A stretch of DNA of 16,183 nt, taken from positions 1 through 16,183 of the forward strand of contig JACQIG010000052.1 in NCBI GenBank assembly GCA_016198605.1, in the 5' to 3' direction. The notes below the pieces were generated by a model. The model was not told where the DNA came from. It saw nothing but the letters and a program-made list of their open reading frames with translations, and did no database searches. Made by a program: the position numbers and the translations under genes. The stretch comes from Candidatus Aenigmatarchaeota archaeon (GTDB lineage: Archaea > Aenigmatarchaeota > Aenigmatarchaeia > QMZP01). Below, piece by piece: positions 1 through 6,065 of this stretch (the first letter of the stretch is position 1; the number at the start of each line of letters is the position of its first letter).

Positions 1-5
1 GGCAT

Positions 6-18
6 GTTATTAAGTATT
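6..18 (+). promoter_or_regulatory. Putative TATA box for the GXGXG-protein gene
   Basis: An AT-rich stretch (ttattaag core) is centred about 26 bases before the ATG at 38. That spacing is the usual archaeal TATA-to-start distance and would give a leaderless transcript. The region is cut by the window edge, so a BRE cannot be judged well. Confidence 0.35.
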
Positions 19-37
19 TGCAAAATAATATAACTCT

Positions 38-760
38 ATGCCCGCCGACAAGCTCCTGGAAGCGTACGAGAAGTTCCTTTCTGAGACGTTCCTGAACTAC
101 AGGTTTGCCGAGGGGCTTCTTAAGCCTCTTGATTTCACCGCCTCTGACGCCAGGCAGTTCTGCTTCTTCCTGGAGAAATACGCTGACCACCAGTGGTTCA
201 AGCAGACGGGCTATTTCATTTCAGCGCTGGCGAACAGGGTCCTGGAGAAGGAGAGGGAGATGAGGCTGGGGCTCGGGAAGCTTGGCGCGAAGATGGATTT
301 CATAGGCAACAGGCTTAGCAGGGGCAGGCTTGTGGTAGAGGGAGACGTGGGAGACCATGCGGGCCTGGAGATGTTCGGCGGGGATTTTGAGGTAACAGGC
401 AGCGCGGGCAACTACCTCGGAGATTCCATGATCGGCGGAAGGATAGCGGTCCACGGCAGCGCGGGAGATTTCGCCGGCGTGGAGATGAAGGGCGGGCAGA
501 TAGCCATAGCAGGCAGCGCGGGGAAATGCCTTGCCAGGACAATGAGGAACGGCATGATAACCGTTGGCGGGGACGCGGGGGAATACGCGTGCTGGTTCAT
601 GGCTGCCGGGCTTGTCACAGTGAAGGGCAGCGCAGGCCTTAATGCGGGCCAGTCCATGGCAGGAGGGGAGCTCCGCGTCATGGGCGAGATAAAGGGCATA
701 TCGCCTTACTTCCAGCGCGGCAGGATATTCAACAAGGGAAAGCTTGTGATGGCGAAATAA
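38..760 (+). CDS. GXGXG beta-helix protein (FwdC / glutamate synthase C-terminal domain-like)
   Basis: The 240-residue protein has two parts. Residues 1-80 are helical, with many aromatic and charged residues and no family I recognise. From residue 102 come six back-to-back repeats of exactly 19 residues (102-120, 121-139, 140-158, 159-177, 178-196, 197-215), each starting G(S/D)xG and carrying Met near position 11. A degenerate seventh repeat precedes them at 82-101. This is the right-handed beta-helix of formylmethanofuran dehydrogenase subunit C (COG2218) and of the glutamate synthase large-subunit C-terminus (COG0070). In those enzymes the helix is structural. No other subunit of either lies nearby, so the substrate and partner are unknown. 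Repeats 4 and 5 (159-196) depart most from the consensus. The final 11 codons and most of the stop codon are duplicated downstream (821-857). Confidence 0.75.
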   Translation: MPADKLLEAYEKFLSETFLNYRFAEGLLKPLDFTASDARQFCFFLEKYADHQWFKQTGYFISALANRVLEKEREMRLGLGKLGAKMDFIGNRLSRGRLVVEGDVGDHAGLEMFGGDFEVTGSAGNYLGDSMIGGRIAVHGSAGDFAGVEMKGGQIAIAGSAGKCLARTMRNGMITVGGDAGEYACWFMAAGLVTVKGSAGLNAGQSMAGGELRVMGEIKGISPYFQRGRIFNKGKLVMAK

Positions 761-857
761 TTGCAATCAAAAGGGATAGTAAGCCCTTAGAAAGGGGAAA
801 TGTGTTCCCCTTTCTGGGGAAGGATATTCAACAAGGGAAAGCTTGTGATGGCGAAAT
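722..857 (+). repeat. 37-bp direct repeat (722-758 and 821-857) flanking a hairpin
   Basis: The last 37 bases shared with the 3' end of the GXGXG gene (722-758) recur without a mismatch at 821-857. The copies end in different stop codons, TAA in the real gene and TGA in the copy. The second copy would encode the same 11-residue tail but has no start codon. The 62 bases between (759-820) carry the hairpin listed separately. The copy lies just before the promoter of the next gene. Confidence 0.9.
785..819 (+). other. Strong stem-loop downstream of the GXGXG gene
   Basis: Bases 789-799 pair perfectly with 805-815 (11 bp) around a five-base loop. The stem extends outward through two G-U pairs and two G-C pairs to 785/819. 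No U-run follows, so it is not a classic intrinsic terminator. It could be an mRNA 3'-end stabiliser or the trace of a template-switch event, since it sits between the two 37-bp repeats. A second, weaker option pairs 771-775 with 784-788. Confidence 0.7.
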
Positions 858-864
858 GACCTGA

Positions 865-872
865 ATTTATTT
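865..872 (+). promoter_or_regulatory. TATA box for the winged-helix protein gene
   Basis: The sequence atttattt is centred about 25 bases before the ATG at 893, predicting a leaderless mRNA. It begins only eight bases after the downstream copy of the 37-bp repeat. Confidence 0.45.
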
Positions 873-892
873 CTTTTGGTGCATAATATTAT

Positions 893-1570
893 ATGGGCTG
901 GGATAAAAACGACCAGGAGAGTTTTGACTCGTATTTTTATTCCGGACTTTCAAAGACAAGGAAAAACGCAAACCTCGCCCCCATGGCAGGCCGCCTTTCT
1001 ATTGGCAGCCTGCTGAAGGAGGCTGGAGAGGAGGACGGTCGCATATTCTGGGATGCTGACCTGCGGGACAGCATGGAAGTAATCGATCCTGAATACCCTT
1101 ATCCGCTGCCTATATCCTACGCGGAACCTCGAATCACATGGACACTGGCTGACGATGCCAAGTTCAGGAGGGAATTCAGGGCTATCAACTGTGGCTGGAC
1201 ACTGCATGACAATTTCGCGTCAAGGGAAGACGCAAGGGAACTGGAGGCTGATGCGCGCATGCGCGCAGGAGAGTATAACACGCCTGCAGACAACAGGGTC
1301 AGGCGCCTGATACTGCAATACGTGAATGAGCAGAAGGGCAATGGCTTAATGCCAACGTTTGTAAGCCTTTACGGCAGCAACAAGAACAGAATAGCCAGCA
1401 TGTATTTCGGCGCCAGCGGCAACATTGATCCGGGGCAGCTCAGGCAGCGCGTCTCAGGCATAATAGGCGAGCTCATGGAGGAAGGCTATGTAAGCATAGA
1501 AGACAGCAGGATTGCCCTGACACAGAAGGGGGAACTCATGCTGAAAGCTTATAAAAAAGAGGCCCAATAA
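893..1570 (+). CDS. Unrecognised protein with C-terminal winged-helix-like domain
   Basis: I do not recognise this 225-residue protein as a named family. Residues 1-130 are acidic and aromatic-rich with no visible motif and no membrane segment. Residues about 134-223 look like a winged helix: a first helix (VRRLILQYVNEQ), a helical pair around 160-200, then a short strand-turn-strand (GYVSIEDSRIALT) and a closing helix (QKGELMLKAY). That final pattern is common in archaeal winged-helix regulators. A DNA-binding role is therefore inferred for the C-terminus only. The ATG is chosen because a TATA box lies about 25 bases upstream and there is no Shine-Dalgarno. The next gene, sec61-beta, starts six bases after the stop from a promoter inside this gene's 3' end. 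Confidence 0.7.
   Translation: MGWDKNDQESFDSYFYSGLSKTRKNANLAPMAGRLSIGSLLKEAGEEDGRIFWDADLRDSMEVIDPEYPYPLPISYAEPRITWTLADDAKFRREFRAINCGWTLHDNFASREDARELEADARMRAGEYNTPADNRVRRLILQYVNEQKGNGLMPTFVSLYGSNKNRIASMYFGASGNIDPGQLRQRVSGIIGELMEEGYVSIEDSRIALTQKGELMLKAYKKEAQ
1548..1558 (+). promoter_or_regulatory. TATA box for sec61-beta
   Basis: The sequence cttataaaaaa lies inside the last codons of the preceding gene. Its centre is about 25 bases before the ATG at 1577, so sec61-beta and the overlapping 71-residue gene probably have their own leaderless promoter. Confidence 0.6.
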
Positions 1571-1576
1571 TACACT

Positions 1577-1735
1577 ATGGCAGAAAAATTCTCCATGCCG
1601 CAGACGCAGGCAGGGCTGGTGAGGTACTTTGAGGAGTCAAAGGAGTCGCTCAAGATAAGCCCGAAGCTGATAATCGGCGTCTCACTGGCGCTGATTGTCC
1701 TGGAGATAAGCCTGAAGTTCGCGGCGCCTGTATGA
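1577..1735 (+). CDS. secG: Preprotein translocase subunit Sec61-beta (archaeal SecG)
   Basis: This 52-residue protein is the small, non-essential third subunit of the SecYE-beta protein-conducting channel in the archaeal membrane. It has the family layout: a short polar N-terminus (MAEKFSMPQTQ), the characteristic AGLVRYFEE segment at about residues 12-20, the ISPKLIIG step at 27-34 just before the membrane, and one transmembrane helix at about 31-47 with a short tail. The length is typical of archaeal members. It is an archaeal and eukaryotic marker and not the bacterial SecG. Its TGA overlaps the next gene's ATG (ATGA), implying coupled translation. A promoter inside the upstream gene suggests separate transcription. 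Confidence 0.92.
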   Translation: MAEKFSMPQTQAGLVRYFEESKESLKISPKLIIGVSLALIVLEISLKFAAPV

Positions 1736-1947
1736 GGGTGTTGCTGTTGTTCAGATACCAGGTATTAATTGACGGGAAGAATCCCCCCGATGAGGTAGCA
1801 GGTTTCTTGGACCAGATGGAATTTGATTATGCACGGGAACGGGATTGCTTTATTGTGGATTCCCAGGTGAACATAGACGACGTGCTTGGCGAGCATGGGC
1901 TGGTTTTCAACAGGACGTATGCGGACAAGAGGGAGTACAGGATATGA
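1732..1947 (+). CDS. Unrecognised 71-residue protein overlapping sec61-beta
   Basis: I do not recognise the family. The ATG lies inside the sec61-beta stop (ATGA overlap), the usual sign of coupled translation, so this start is well supported. The protein begins with a basic/hydrophobic strand (MRVLLLFRYQVLI). A mixed alpha/beta stretch follows with an acidic middle (about residues 20-50) and a basic end. It has one cysteine, no transmembrane helix and no clear motif. The leading strand could be a beta strand and not a signal, because it is short and broken by Arg, Tyr and Asp. Sharing an mRNA with a translocon subunit suggests, but does not prove, a role near the Sec channel or ribosome. Confidence 0.65.
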   Translation: MRVLLLFRYQVLIDGKNPPDEVAGFLDQMEFDYARERDCFIVDSQVNIDDVLGEHGLVFNRTYADKREYRI

Positions 1948-2022
1948 CTCCCTGGTACGTCTTCCGCCGATTTGGCGAGTGAATAAGCCACTTGAAATCC
2001 CACTATTGACGTATTTCTGTAG

Positions 2023-2035
2023 GAAAGTTTAAATA
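2023..2035 (+). promoter_or_regulatory. Strong BRE/TATA promoter of the kor operon
   Basis: A purine-rich BRE (gaaag, 2023-2027) runs straight into tttaaata (2028-2035), close to the archaeal consensus and the best promoter in the window. Start of transcription is expected near 2057-2061, leaving about 27-30 bases of leader before the ATG at 2087. Most other promoters here predict leaderless mRNAs. The leader has a gggg at 2075-2078 that could act as a weak ribosome-binding site. A small inverted repeat (2059-2063 with 2070-2074) sits on the predicted start. Confidence 0.8.
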
Positions 2036-2086
2036 CCCCCCCTAGGCATAATGGTATTAATTCGCGGTTGAATTGGGGTTGTAGCG

Positions 2087-3838
2087 ATGACGGTTGTTAA
2101 TGATTTTTCGTGGAAGATAGCCGGAGTGGCAGGTGACGGTATCCTGAACGCAGGCCTCATGCTTGCCAGGACCTGCATGAGGGGTGGGCTCTCAGTCTTC
2201 GCCGCAGCCGAATACCCCTCGCTGATAAGGGGAGGGCACAATCACCTTGACGTGCGCATCAGCGGAAGGGAGATATACTCGCACACAAAGAACATCACGG
2301 TTCTAGTCGCCATGAACATGGACTCGGTGAGGAAGCACTCAAGGAAGCTGCTGCCTGGCGGGGCAATAATATATGACGGCGACCAGCTAAAGCCCACGGA
2401 GGCTGACATCGGAAGGGATGACGTAAAGCTATACCCGGTTCCGCTGCTGGGCCTTGCCGAGAAGGCCGGCGGGAAGATAATGAGGAACGTGGTGGCGATG
2501 GGTGCCACCCTGGGCATAACGGGGCTTGATCTTGAAGCATTCAATGGCGTATTAAGGGACAACTTCGGGAAGAAGAAAGGCGAGGCTGTCGCGCAGGCTA
2601 ACATCACGGCGGCAAAGCTCGGGTATGATTATGCAGTGGAGCATTACGGAAATGACTTCAAGTTCAAGCTGCAGAAAAATGAGGCCAATGGACATATATT
2701 CCTTTCAGGCAATGAGGCAATAGTCGCAGGCGCGATAAAGGCAGGATGCAAGTTCTTCTCCGCATACCCCATGACACCCGCCTCATCCATACTCCACGGC
2801 ATGGCGGCCAATGAGAAGGCATTCGGCATGGTAGTGAAGCACACGGAAGATGAAATAGCTGCGGTGAATATGGCTGTTGGCGCAGGCTTTGCCGGCCTCC
2901 GGGCCATGACCGCAACCTCTGGCGGCGGGTTCGCCCTGATGGTGGAGGGGCTTGGCCTTGCAGCGCAGACTGAGACGCCCCTTGTCATAGTGGAGGCCCA
3001 GCGGCCCGGGCCTGCGACTGGCATGGCCACCCACTCAGGCCAGGGCGACCTTAGGTTTGTCCTGCACGCCTCCACCGACGAATTCCCAAGGGTTGTCATA
3101 GCCCCCGGGGACGTGAATGACTGCTTCTATTACACAATACACGCGTTCAACATCGCGGAGAAATACCAGCTCCCGGTCATCGTGATGACGGACAAATACC
3201 TTGGGGAGAGCTACGCCTCTGCCCCTGAATTCCAGCACCACGGGCTGAGGATGGACAGGGGGAAGCTCCTGCCGGATGATTATCTTGCAAATAACGGGCA
3301 TGACTACAGGAGGTACAAGATAACGGAAGACGGCGTATCGCCCAGGGCAATACCAGGCCAGCCAGGAGGCGCGCACACGGCAAGCTCCTACGAGCATGAC
3401 GAGGAAGGCTTTGAGCGCGAGGAAGAGGAGATAAGGATAGCGATGCATGACAAGAGGTTCAGGAAGCTCGAGTCTGCCGCCAGGGATATACCCGAGCCGC
3501 AGCTCATTGGCCACCCCAAGGCTGACATCACCTTCATATCCTGGGGGTCGCCGAAAGGGCCCATAAAGGAAGCCATGCTCATGCTTGAGAAGGACGGGAT
3601 AAAGACAAACTACCTGCAGATCGTGTACCTTTCCCCATTCCCGGCAGGTAAGGTTGCGGAAGTGGTAAGGCATTCCAAGAGGCCCGTGATAGTGGAAAGC
3701 AACAAGACCTCGCTCCTGAACAGCCTGGTGAGGGAGAACTGCCTGCTGGACGTGAAGGACAAGATACTGAGGTATGACGGGAGGCCGTTCAACCCTGAGG
3801 ATATTTACTACGGCATAAAGGAGCTGCTGGCAGGGTAG
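2087..3838 (+). CDS. korA: 2-oxoacid:ferredoxin oxidoreductase, fused gamma-alpha subunit
   Basis: With KorB this enzyme oxidatively decarboxylates a 2-oxoacid to its acyl-CoA and passes electrons to ferredoxin in the cytoplasm. The 583-residue chain has the fused order seen in two-subunit archaeal enzymes. Residues 8-190 are the gamma domain, starting with the Rossmann-like GVAGDGILNAGLMLAR loop and including the conserved EYPSLIRGGHNHLDVRIS. From about 203 the alpha (pyrimidine-binding) domain follows, with the signature YPMTPAS at 227-233 (YPITPAS in crenarchaeal enzymes), ATSGGGFALMVEGLGLA at 276-292, and GQGDLRF at 318-324. A C-terminal domain (about 478-583) closes it. The exact substrate (2-oxoglutarate, branched-chain or broad) cannot be read from these motifs. 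It leads a four-gene operon. No separate 8Fe ferredoxin-like delta subunit is present here. Confidence 0.9.
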   Translation: MTVVNDFSWKIAGVAGDGILNAGLMLARTCMRGGLSVFAAAEYPSLIRGGHNHLDVRISGREIYSHTKNITVLVAMNMDSVRKHSRKLLPGGAIIYDGDQLKPTEADIGRDDVKLYPVPLLGLAEKAGGKIMRNVVAMGATLGITGLDLEAFNGVLRDNFGKKKGEAVAQANITAAKLGYDYAVEHYGNDFKFKLQKNEANGHIFLSGNEAIVAGAIKAGCKFFSAYPMTPASSILHGMAANEKAFGMVVKHTEDEIAAVNMAVGAGFAGLRAMTATSGGGFALMVEGLGLAAQTETPLVIVEAQRPGPATGMATHSGQGDLRFVLHASTDEFPRVVIAPGDVNDCFYYTIHAFNIAEKYQLPVIVMTDKYLGESYASAPEFQHHGLRMDRGKLLPDDYLANNGHDYRRYKITEDGVSPRAIPGQPGGAHTASSYEHDEEGFEREEEEIRIAMHDKRFRKLESAARDIPEPQLIGHPKADITFISWGSPKGPIKEAMLMLEKDGIKTNYLQIVYLSPFPAGKVAEVVRHSKRPVIVESNKTSLLNSLVRENCLLDVKDKILRYDGRPFNPEDIYYGIKELLAG

Positions 3839-3844
3839 TGGGGC

Positions 3845-4123
3845 ATGTTCAGGGCGAAACGCTGCGAGTCCTGCGGCTCAATGATGTACTCAGCTGCACA
3901 GCACGCGATGGGCAACGCGAAGAGCCCATATTGCATCCACTGCACCACGCCCGACGGGAAGCTGAAGAGGAAAAAAGAGGTGGCCGCCGACCTGGTGAAG
4001 CACTTCATGAAGGCGGAGGGCCTGGCAAGGGAGGACGCCGAATACAGGGCAAGGAGGATAATGGTGAAGCAGCCTGCCTGGAAGAAGGTAAGGGAGGCTG
4101 TCATCAAGACGAGGAGGAAATGA
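3845..4123 (+). CDS. Small zinc-ribbon protein (Zn_ribbon_2-like) between korA and korB
   Basis: The 92-residue protein has two CxxC knuckles, C7-x2-C10 followed by GSMM, and C30-x2-C33. They frame a short loop with Gly and a YC motif, then a helical basic tail (about 44-92). The order CxSCGxxM...YCxxC plus a helical tail ending in a Pro-aromatic-Lys step resembles the putative zinc-ribbon family PF12674; that name is from memory of the motif. It has no known enzymatic activity. It begins seven bases after the korA stop and ends just before the next gene, so it is co-transcribed with both oxidoreductase subunits. An overlapping frame starting at 3838 is also open but lacks the cysteine pattern, so this frame is preferred. 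Confidence 0.75.
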   Translation: MFRAKRCESCGSMMYSAAQHAMGNAKSPYCIHCTTPDGKLKRKKEVAADLVKHFMKAEGLAREDAEYRARRIMVKQPAWKKVREAVIKTRRK

Positions 4124-4124
4124 C

Positions 4125-4391
4125 ATGAGTGAGGAAGGATTGGCAGGGAGGCTTGAGAGGTTCTTGAGCCGTTATGACGTGAATGCAAGACATGAGGATT
4201 ATACAGCTGCAGGCCTTTTGGAAGGCATACATTACAGGGTAATCGGCGGCAGGATGGAGGTAAACGTCTCGCCTAATGTTATAACTGCAAAGTCAAATGT
4301 GGGAGACATAGTAGCCTTCAATGCCAGTTACGTGCCTGTGGAGGATCTGGCGGATGAATTTCTTAGGCTTAGGGGCAGGAGGGATGGTTAG
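4125..4391 (+). CDS. Unrecognised 88-residue protein between korA and korB
   Basis: I do not recognise the family. The start is supported by a good Shine-Dalgarno (GAGGAGG, 4111-4117) seven bases upstream, placed inside the end of the zinc-ribbon gene. The gene stops directly against the korB ATG. The N-terminus (about 1-20) is an amphipathic helix. Residues 27-70 look like alternating strands (HYRVIGGRMEVNVSP, NVGDIVAFNASYVP), and the end is a helix (VEDLADEFLRLRG). It has no cysteine and no membrane segment. Context suggests an accessory or assembly role for the oxidoreductase, but that is inference from position only. Confidence 0.65.
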   Translation: MSEEGLAGRLERFLSRYDVNARHEDYTAAGLLEGIHYRVIGGRMEVNVSPNVITAKSNVGDIVAFNASYVPVEDLADEFLRLRGRRDG

Positions 4392-5345
4392 ATGCCAGCG
4401 GAATTCAAGGTCCCGCTTAACGGGAACGGCAATGGCTTGAACGGGATAGAGGTCAGCCACGGCCTTAAGGTGCTTCAAGAAAAAAAGAAACTTACAATGG
4501 CAGACCTGACGCCGAAGGAGCTGCCCACCTGGTGCGGCGGCTGCGGGGATTTCAACATACTGTTCACCATAAAGAACGCGCTGGTAGAGCTTGACGCGGA
4601 CCCTGCGAACACTCTGCTCGTTTCAGGCATTGGATGTGGCAGCAAAACCCCTCACTTTGTCAAGACCTACGGGTTTGAAGGCCTCCATGGGAGATCTTTG
4701 CCCGTGGCCACTGGCGCTAAATTTGCCAACCACAAGCTGGATGTCATTGTCGTGACGGGTGACGGGGACGGCTACGGCATCGGGGGCAACCACCTGATAC
4801 ACTCCATGAGGAGGAACCTGGACCTGACGCACATAGTACAGAACAACGAGGTCTACGGCCTGACGAAGGGCCAGTATTCCCCGACCAGCCCGCCGGGCTT
4901 CAAGTCGCCTTCCACGCCGCAGGGCGCGATAGAGGAGCCTGTCAACCCCGTGGCGCTGGGCATAACAATGGGCGCCACCTATGTCGCCAGGGGATATGCC
5001 TATGAGGTTAACCACCTGAAGCAGCTTATAGCTGGCGGCATAAAGCACAAGGGATACGCGCTTATAGACGTCTTCCAGCCTTGCAGCACGTACAACAAGG
5101 TGAACACAATCGCGTGGTACAAGGAGCACCTTTACAAGCTGGAAGAGGCCGGCCATGACCCGAAGGACAAGATGCAGGCAATGGCCAGGGCCATGGAAGG
5201 CGGTGACAAGCTCCCCATAGGGTTATTCTATAAGGAAGAGAAGCCCACCTATGAGGCCGGGCTGCCCCAGCTGAACGGCGTGCCCCTGTCAAAAATGGAC
5301 ATCTCCAACATAGACATAACCCCGATGCTGGAGAGGTTCAAGTAG
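4392..5345 (+). CDS. korB: 2-oxoacid:ferredoxin oxidoreductase, beta subunit
   Basis: This subunit binds thiamine diphosphate and the [4Fe-4S] cluster. The four expected cysteines are present: C48, C51, C82 and C231, with spacings (3, 31, 149) nearly those of the crenarchaeal two-subunit enzyme. The thiamine diphosphate motif runs from GDGDGYG (123-129) to NN at 151-152. KGQYSPTSP (159-167) follows, as usual. The protein is 317 residues, longer than the family norm because of about 35 extra N-terminal residues rich in Gly and Asn. A GGAGGG Shine-Dalgarno at 4378-4383 supports this upstream start. An internal ATG at 4497 would give the standard N-terminus but has no visible ribosome-binding site. 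A T-rich stretch just after the stop (about 5374-5383) may end transcription, at the point where a convergent gene also ends. Confidence 0.92.
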   Translation: MPAEFKVPLNGNGNGLNGIEVSHGLKVLQEKKKLTMADLTPKELPTWCGGCGDFNILFTIKNALVELDADPANTLLVSGIGCGSKTPHFVKTYGFEGLHGRSLPVATGAKFANHKLDVIVVTGDGDGYGIGGNHLIHSMRRNLDLTHIVQNNEVYGLTKGQYSPTSPPGFKSPSTPQGAIEEPVNPVALGITMGATYVARGYAYEVNHLKQLIAGGIKHKGYALIDVFQPCSTYNKVNTIAWYKEHLYKLEEAGHDPKDKMQAMARAMEGGDKLPIGLFYKEEKPTYEAGLPQLNGVPLSKMDISNIDITPMLERFK

Positions 5346-5375
5346 CGGCCAGCATTCAGCACATTAATGAGGATT

Positions 5376-5570
5376 TTATTCTATTACGCCGACAAGGCAA
5401 GGGTTGTCTGGCACGTGCGTGACTACCACACGGCGACTTTCAAGGTCGCGGTCAAAAACAAAAGTAAACCCATAATTATGCCTGCTTGGCTTCTCGTGCA
5501 CAAATCCCTTGCTCCTGTAGAACTCCAGTGCGTCAGCTTCAAGGTATTGCCTTAGCGTTCCGTTTCCCAT
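5376..5570 (-). CDS. Unrecognised 64-residue protein
   Basis: I do not recognise the family. The longest frame runs to 5672, but its first 34 residues cover the promoter and read unlike a protein, so the ATG at 5570 is chosen. A TATA box at 5611-5621 would put transcription start near 5590, giving a short leader. The protein begins with a helix (LRQYLEADALEFYRSKGF). A strand-rich half follows (HNYGFTFVFDRDL, RRVVVTHVP) and ends in LVGVIE. The composition looks genuine, with charged surfaces and a hydrophobic alternation, and it has one cysteine. It could fold as a small alpha-beta domain. The gene converges on korB, 30 bases away. Confidence 0.55.
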   Translation of the reverse strand: MGNGTLRQYLEADALEFYRSKGFVHEKPSRHNYGFTFVFDRDLESRRVVVTHVPDNPCLVGVIE

Positions 5571-5610
5571 AATGATCTTCTTGGATAAGTGGCCAATGCT
5601 TCTGCAGCAA

Positions 5611-5621
5611 GAAATAAAAAG
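5611..5621 (-). promoter_or_regulatory. TATA box for the 64-residue gene
   Basis: On the minus strand the sequence reads cttttta ttt, about 45 bases before the ATG at 5570. It predicts a leader of roughly 20 bases, unlike the leaderless neighbours. Confidence 0.4.
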
Positions 5622-5628
5622 GCATAAG

Positions 5629-5955
5629 TCAGGCGCGCACCGGCCTGTTCCTGTGGCGGGTGTCCAGCTCAATTAACGTCACTAGAATATCGTCGCTGCC
5701 GGGGCTTATGTTCATGCACAGGTAATCGCCTTCTTTAACCATTGTGATATTAGCAGCCTTGCTTTCCACGTCCTCAAAGCCCCTGTAATGGCAAATCATT
5801 CTTATGCGCTCCATGTAGCGCCTTATGTTATGTTCTGTGGGCTCTATAGGAACCCTCCTGTTCCTTTTATGGTAGGGCCACCCTGAATCATATGAAATAT
5901 CCCCATTGCCATGTGCTTTATATCTGCCCAAAAGACCAGTTGCAGGCTCTGGCAT
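5629..5955 (-). CDS. Unrecognised 108-residue protein
   Basis: I do not recognise the family. The frame is open up to 6123, but the ATG at 5955 is preferred because a TATA box (5987-5996) and a GGCGG ribosome-binding site (5959-5963) precede it. Upstream of that the frame also runs across the divergent gene's promoter. The N-terminal third (1-45) is polar and probably flexible. Residues about 47-65 are a basic helix (EHNIRRYMERIRMICHYRGF), and 70-97 look like strands (NITMVKEGDYLCMNISP, DDILVTLIELD). The tail is basic. It has two cysteines and no membrane segment. It ends about 58 bases before the 64-residue gene on the same strand, which has its own promoter. Confidence 0.6.
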   Translation of the reverse strand: MPEPATGLLGRYKAHGNGDISYDSGWPYHKRNRRVPIEPTEHNIRRYMERIRMICHYRGFEDVESKAANITMVKEGDYLCMNISPGSDDILVTLIELDTRHRNRPVRA

Positions 5956-5986
5956 CTTACCGCCTTGCGTATTTATTGGGGCTTGG

Positions 5987-5996
5987 AAATATAAGC
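5987..5996 (-). promoter_or_regulatory. TATA box for the 108-residue gene
   Basis: On the minus strand the sequence reads cttatattt, centred about 36 bases before the ATG at 5955. It leaves a leader of about ten bases that contains the GGCGG ribosome-binding site. Confidence 0.4.
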
Positions 5997-6011
5997 CTTG
6001 GTGCCTGCAAG

Positions 6012-6019
6012 CATAAAAA
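6012..6019 (+). promoter_or_regulatory. Putative TATA box for the DUF4406-like gene
   Basis: The sequence cataaaaa lies in the divergent gap between 5955 and 6066. Transcription would start near 6038-6042, giving a short leader that carries the gagggtgg ribosome-binding site at 6050-6057. Confidence 0.35.
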
Positions 6020-6065
6020 GAAGCCCCTACAATAATAACATACGAAAAAGAGGGTGGTTCTATTG

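Noticed and set aside
221..766. Long open frame on the minus strand across the GXGXG gene (181 codons)
   Set aside because: It is a shadow of the GXGXG gene. The opposite strand has the repeat structure and promoter, and this frame has low-complexity Pro/Ala/His-rich content.
785..819. Intrinsic terminator after the GXGXG gene
   Set aside because: The stem is strong but no U-run follows, and archaea terminate mainly at T-rich sites. It is reported as a hairpin only.
1948..2022. Possible gene or RNA in the gap before the kor promoter
   Set aside because: No frame with a start, no conserved motif and only a four-base inverted repeat are visible. I see nothing in it beyond spacer sequence.
3035..3673. 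Minus-strand frame of 212 codons inside korA
   Set aside because: It lies opposite clear 2-oxoacid oxidoreductase motifs and arises from the GC-rich third positions of korA.
3838..4128. Alternative + frame of 96 codons over the zinc-ribbon gene
   Set aside because: It lacks the paired CxxC pattern. The frame beginning at 3845 has it, and a dense Glu/Gly content here looks like a shifted reading.
5367..5555. + strand frame of 62 codons after korB
   Set aside because: It is antisense to the 64-residue gene, which has a promoter and a more protein-like sequence. A T-rich end-of-operon region is the better reading here.
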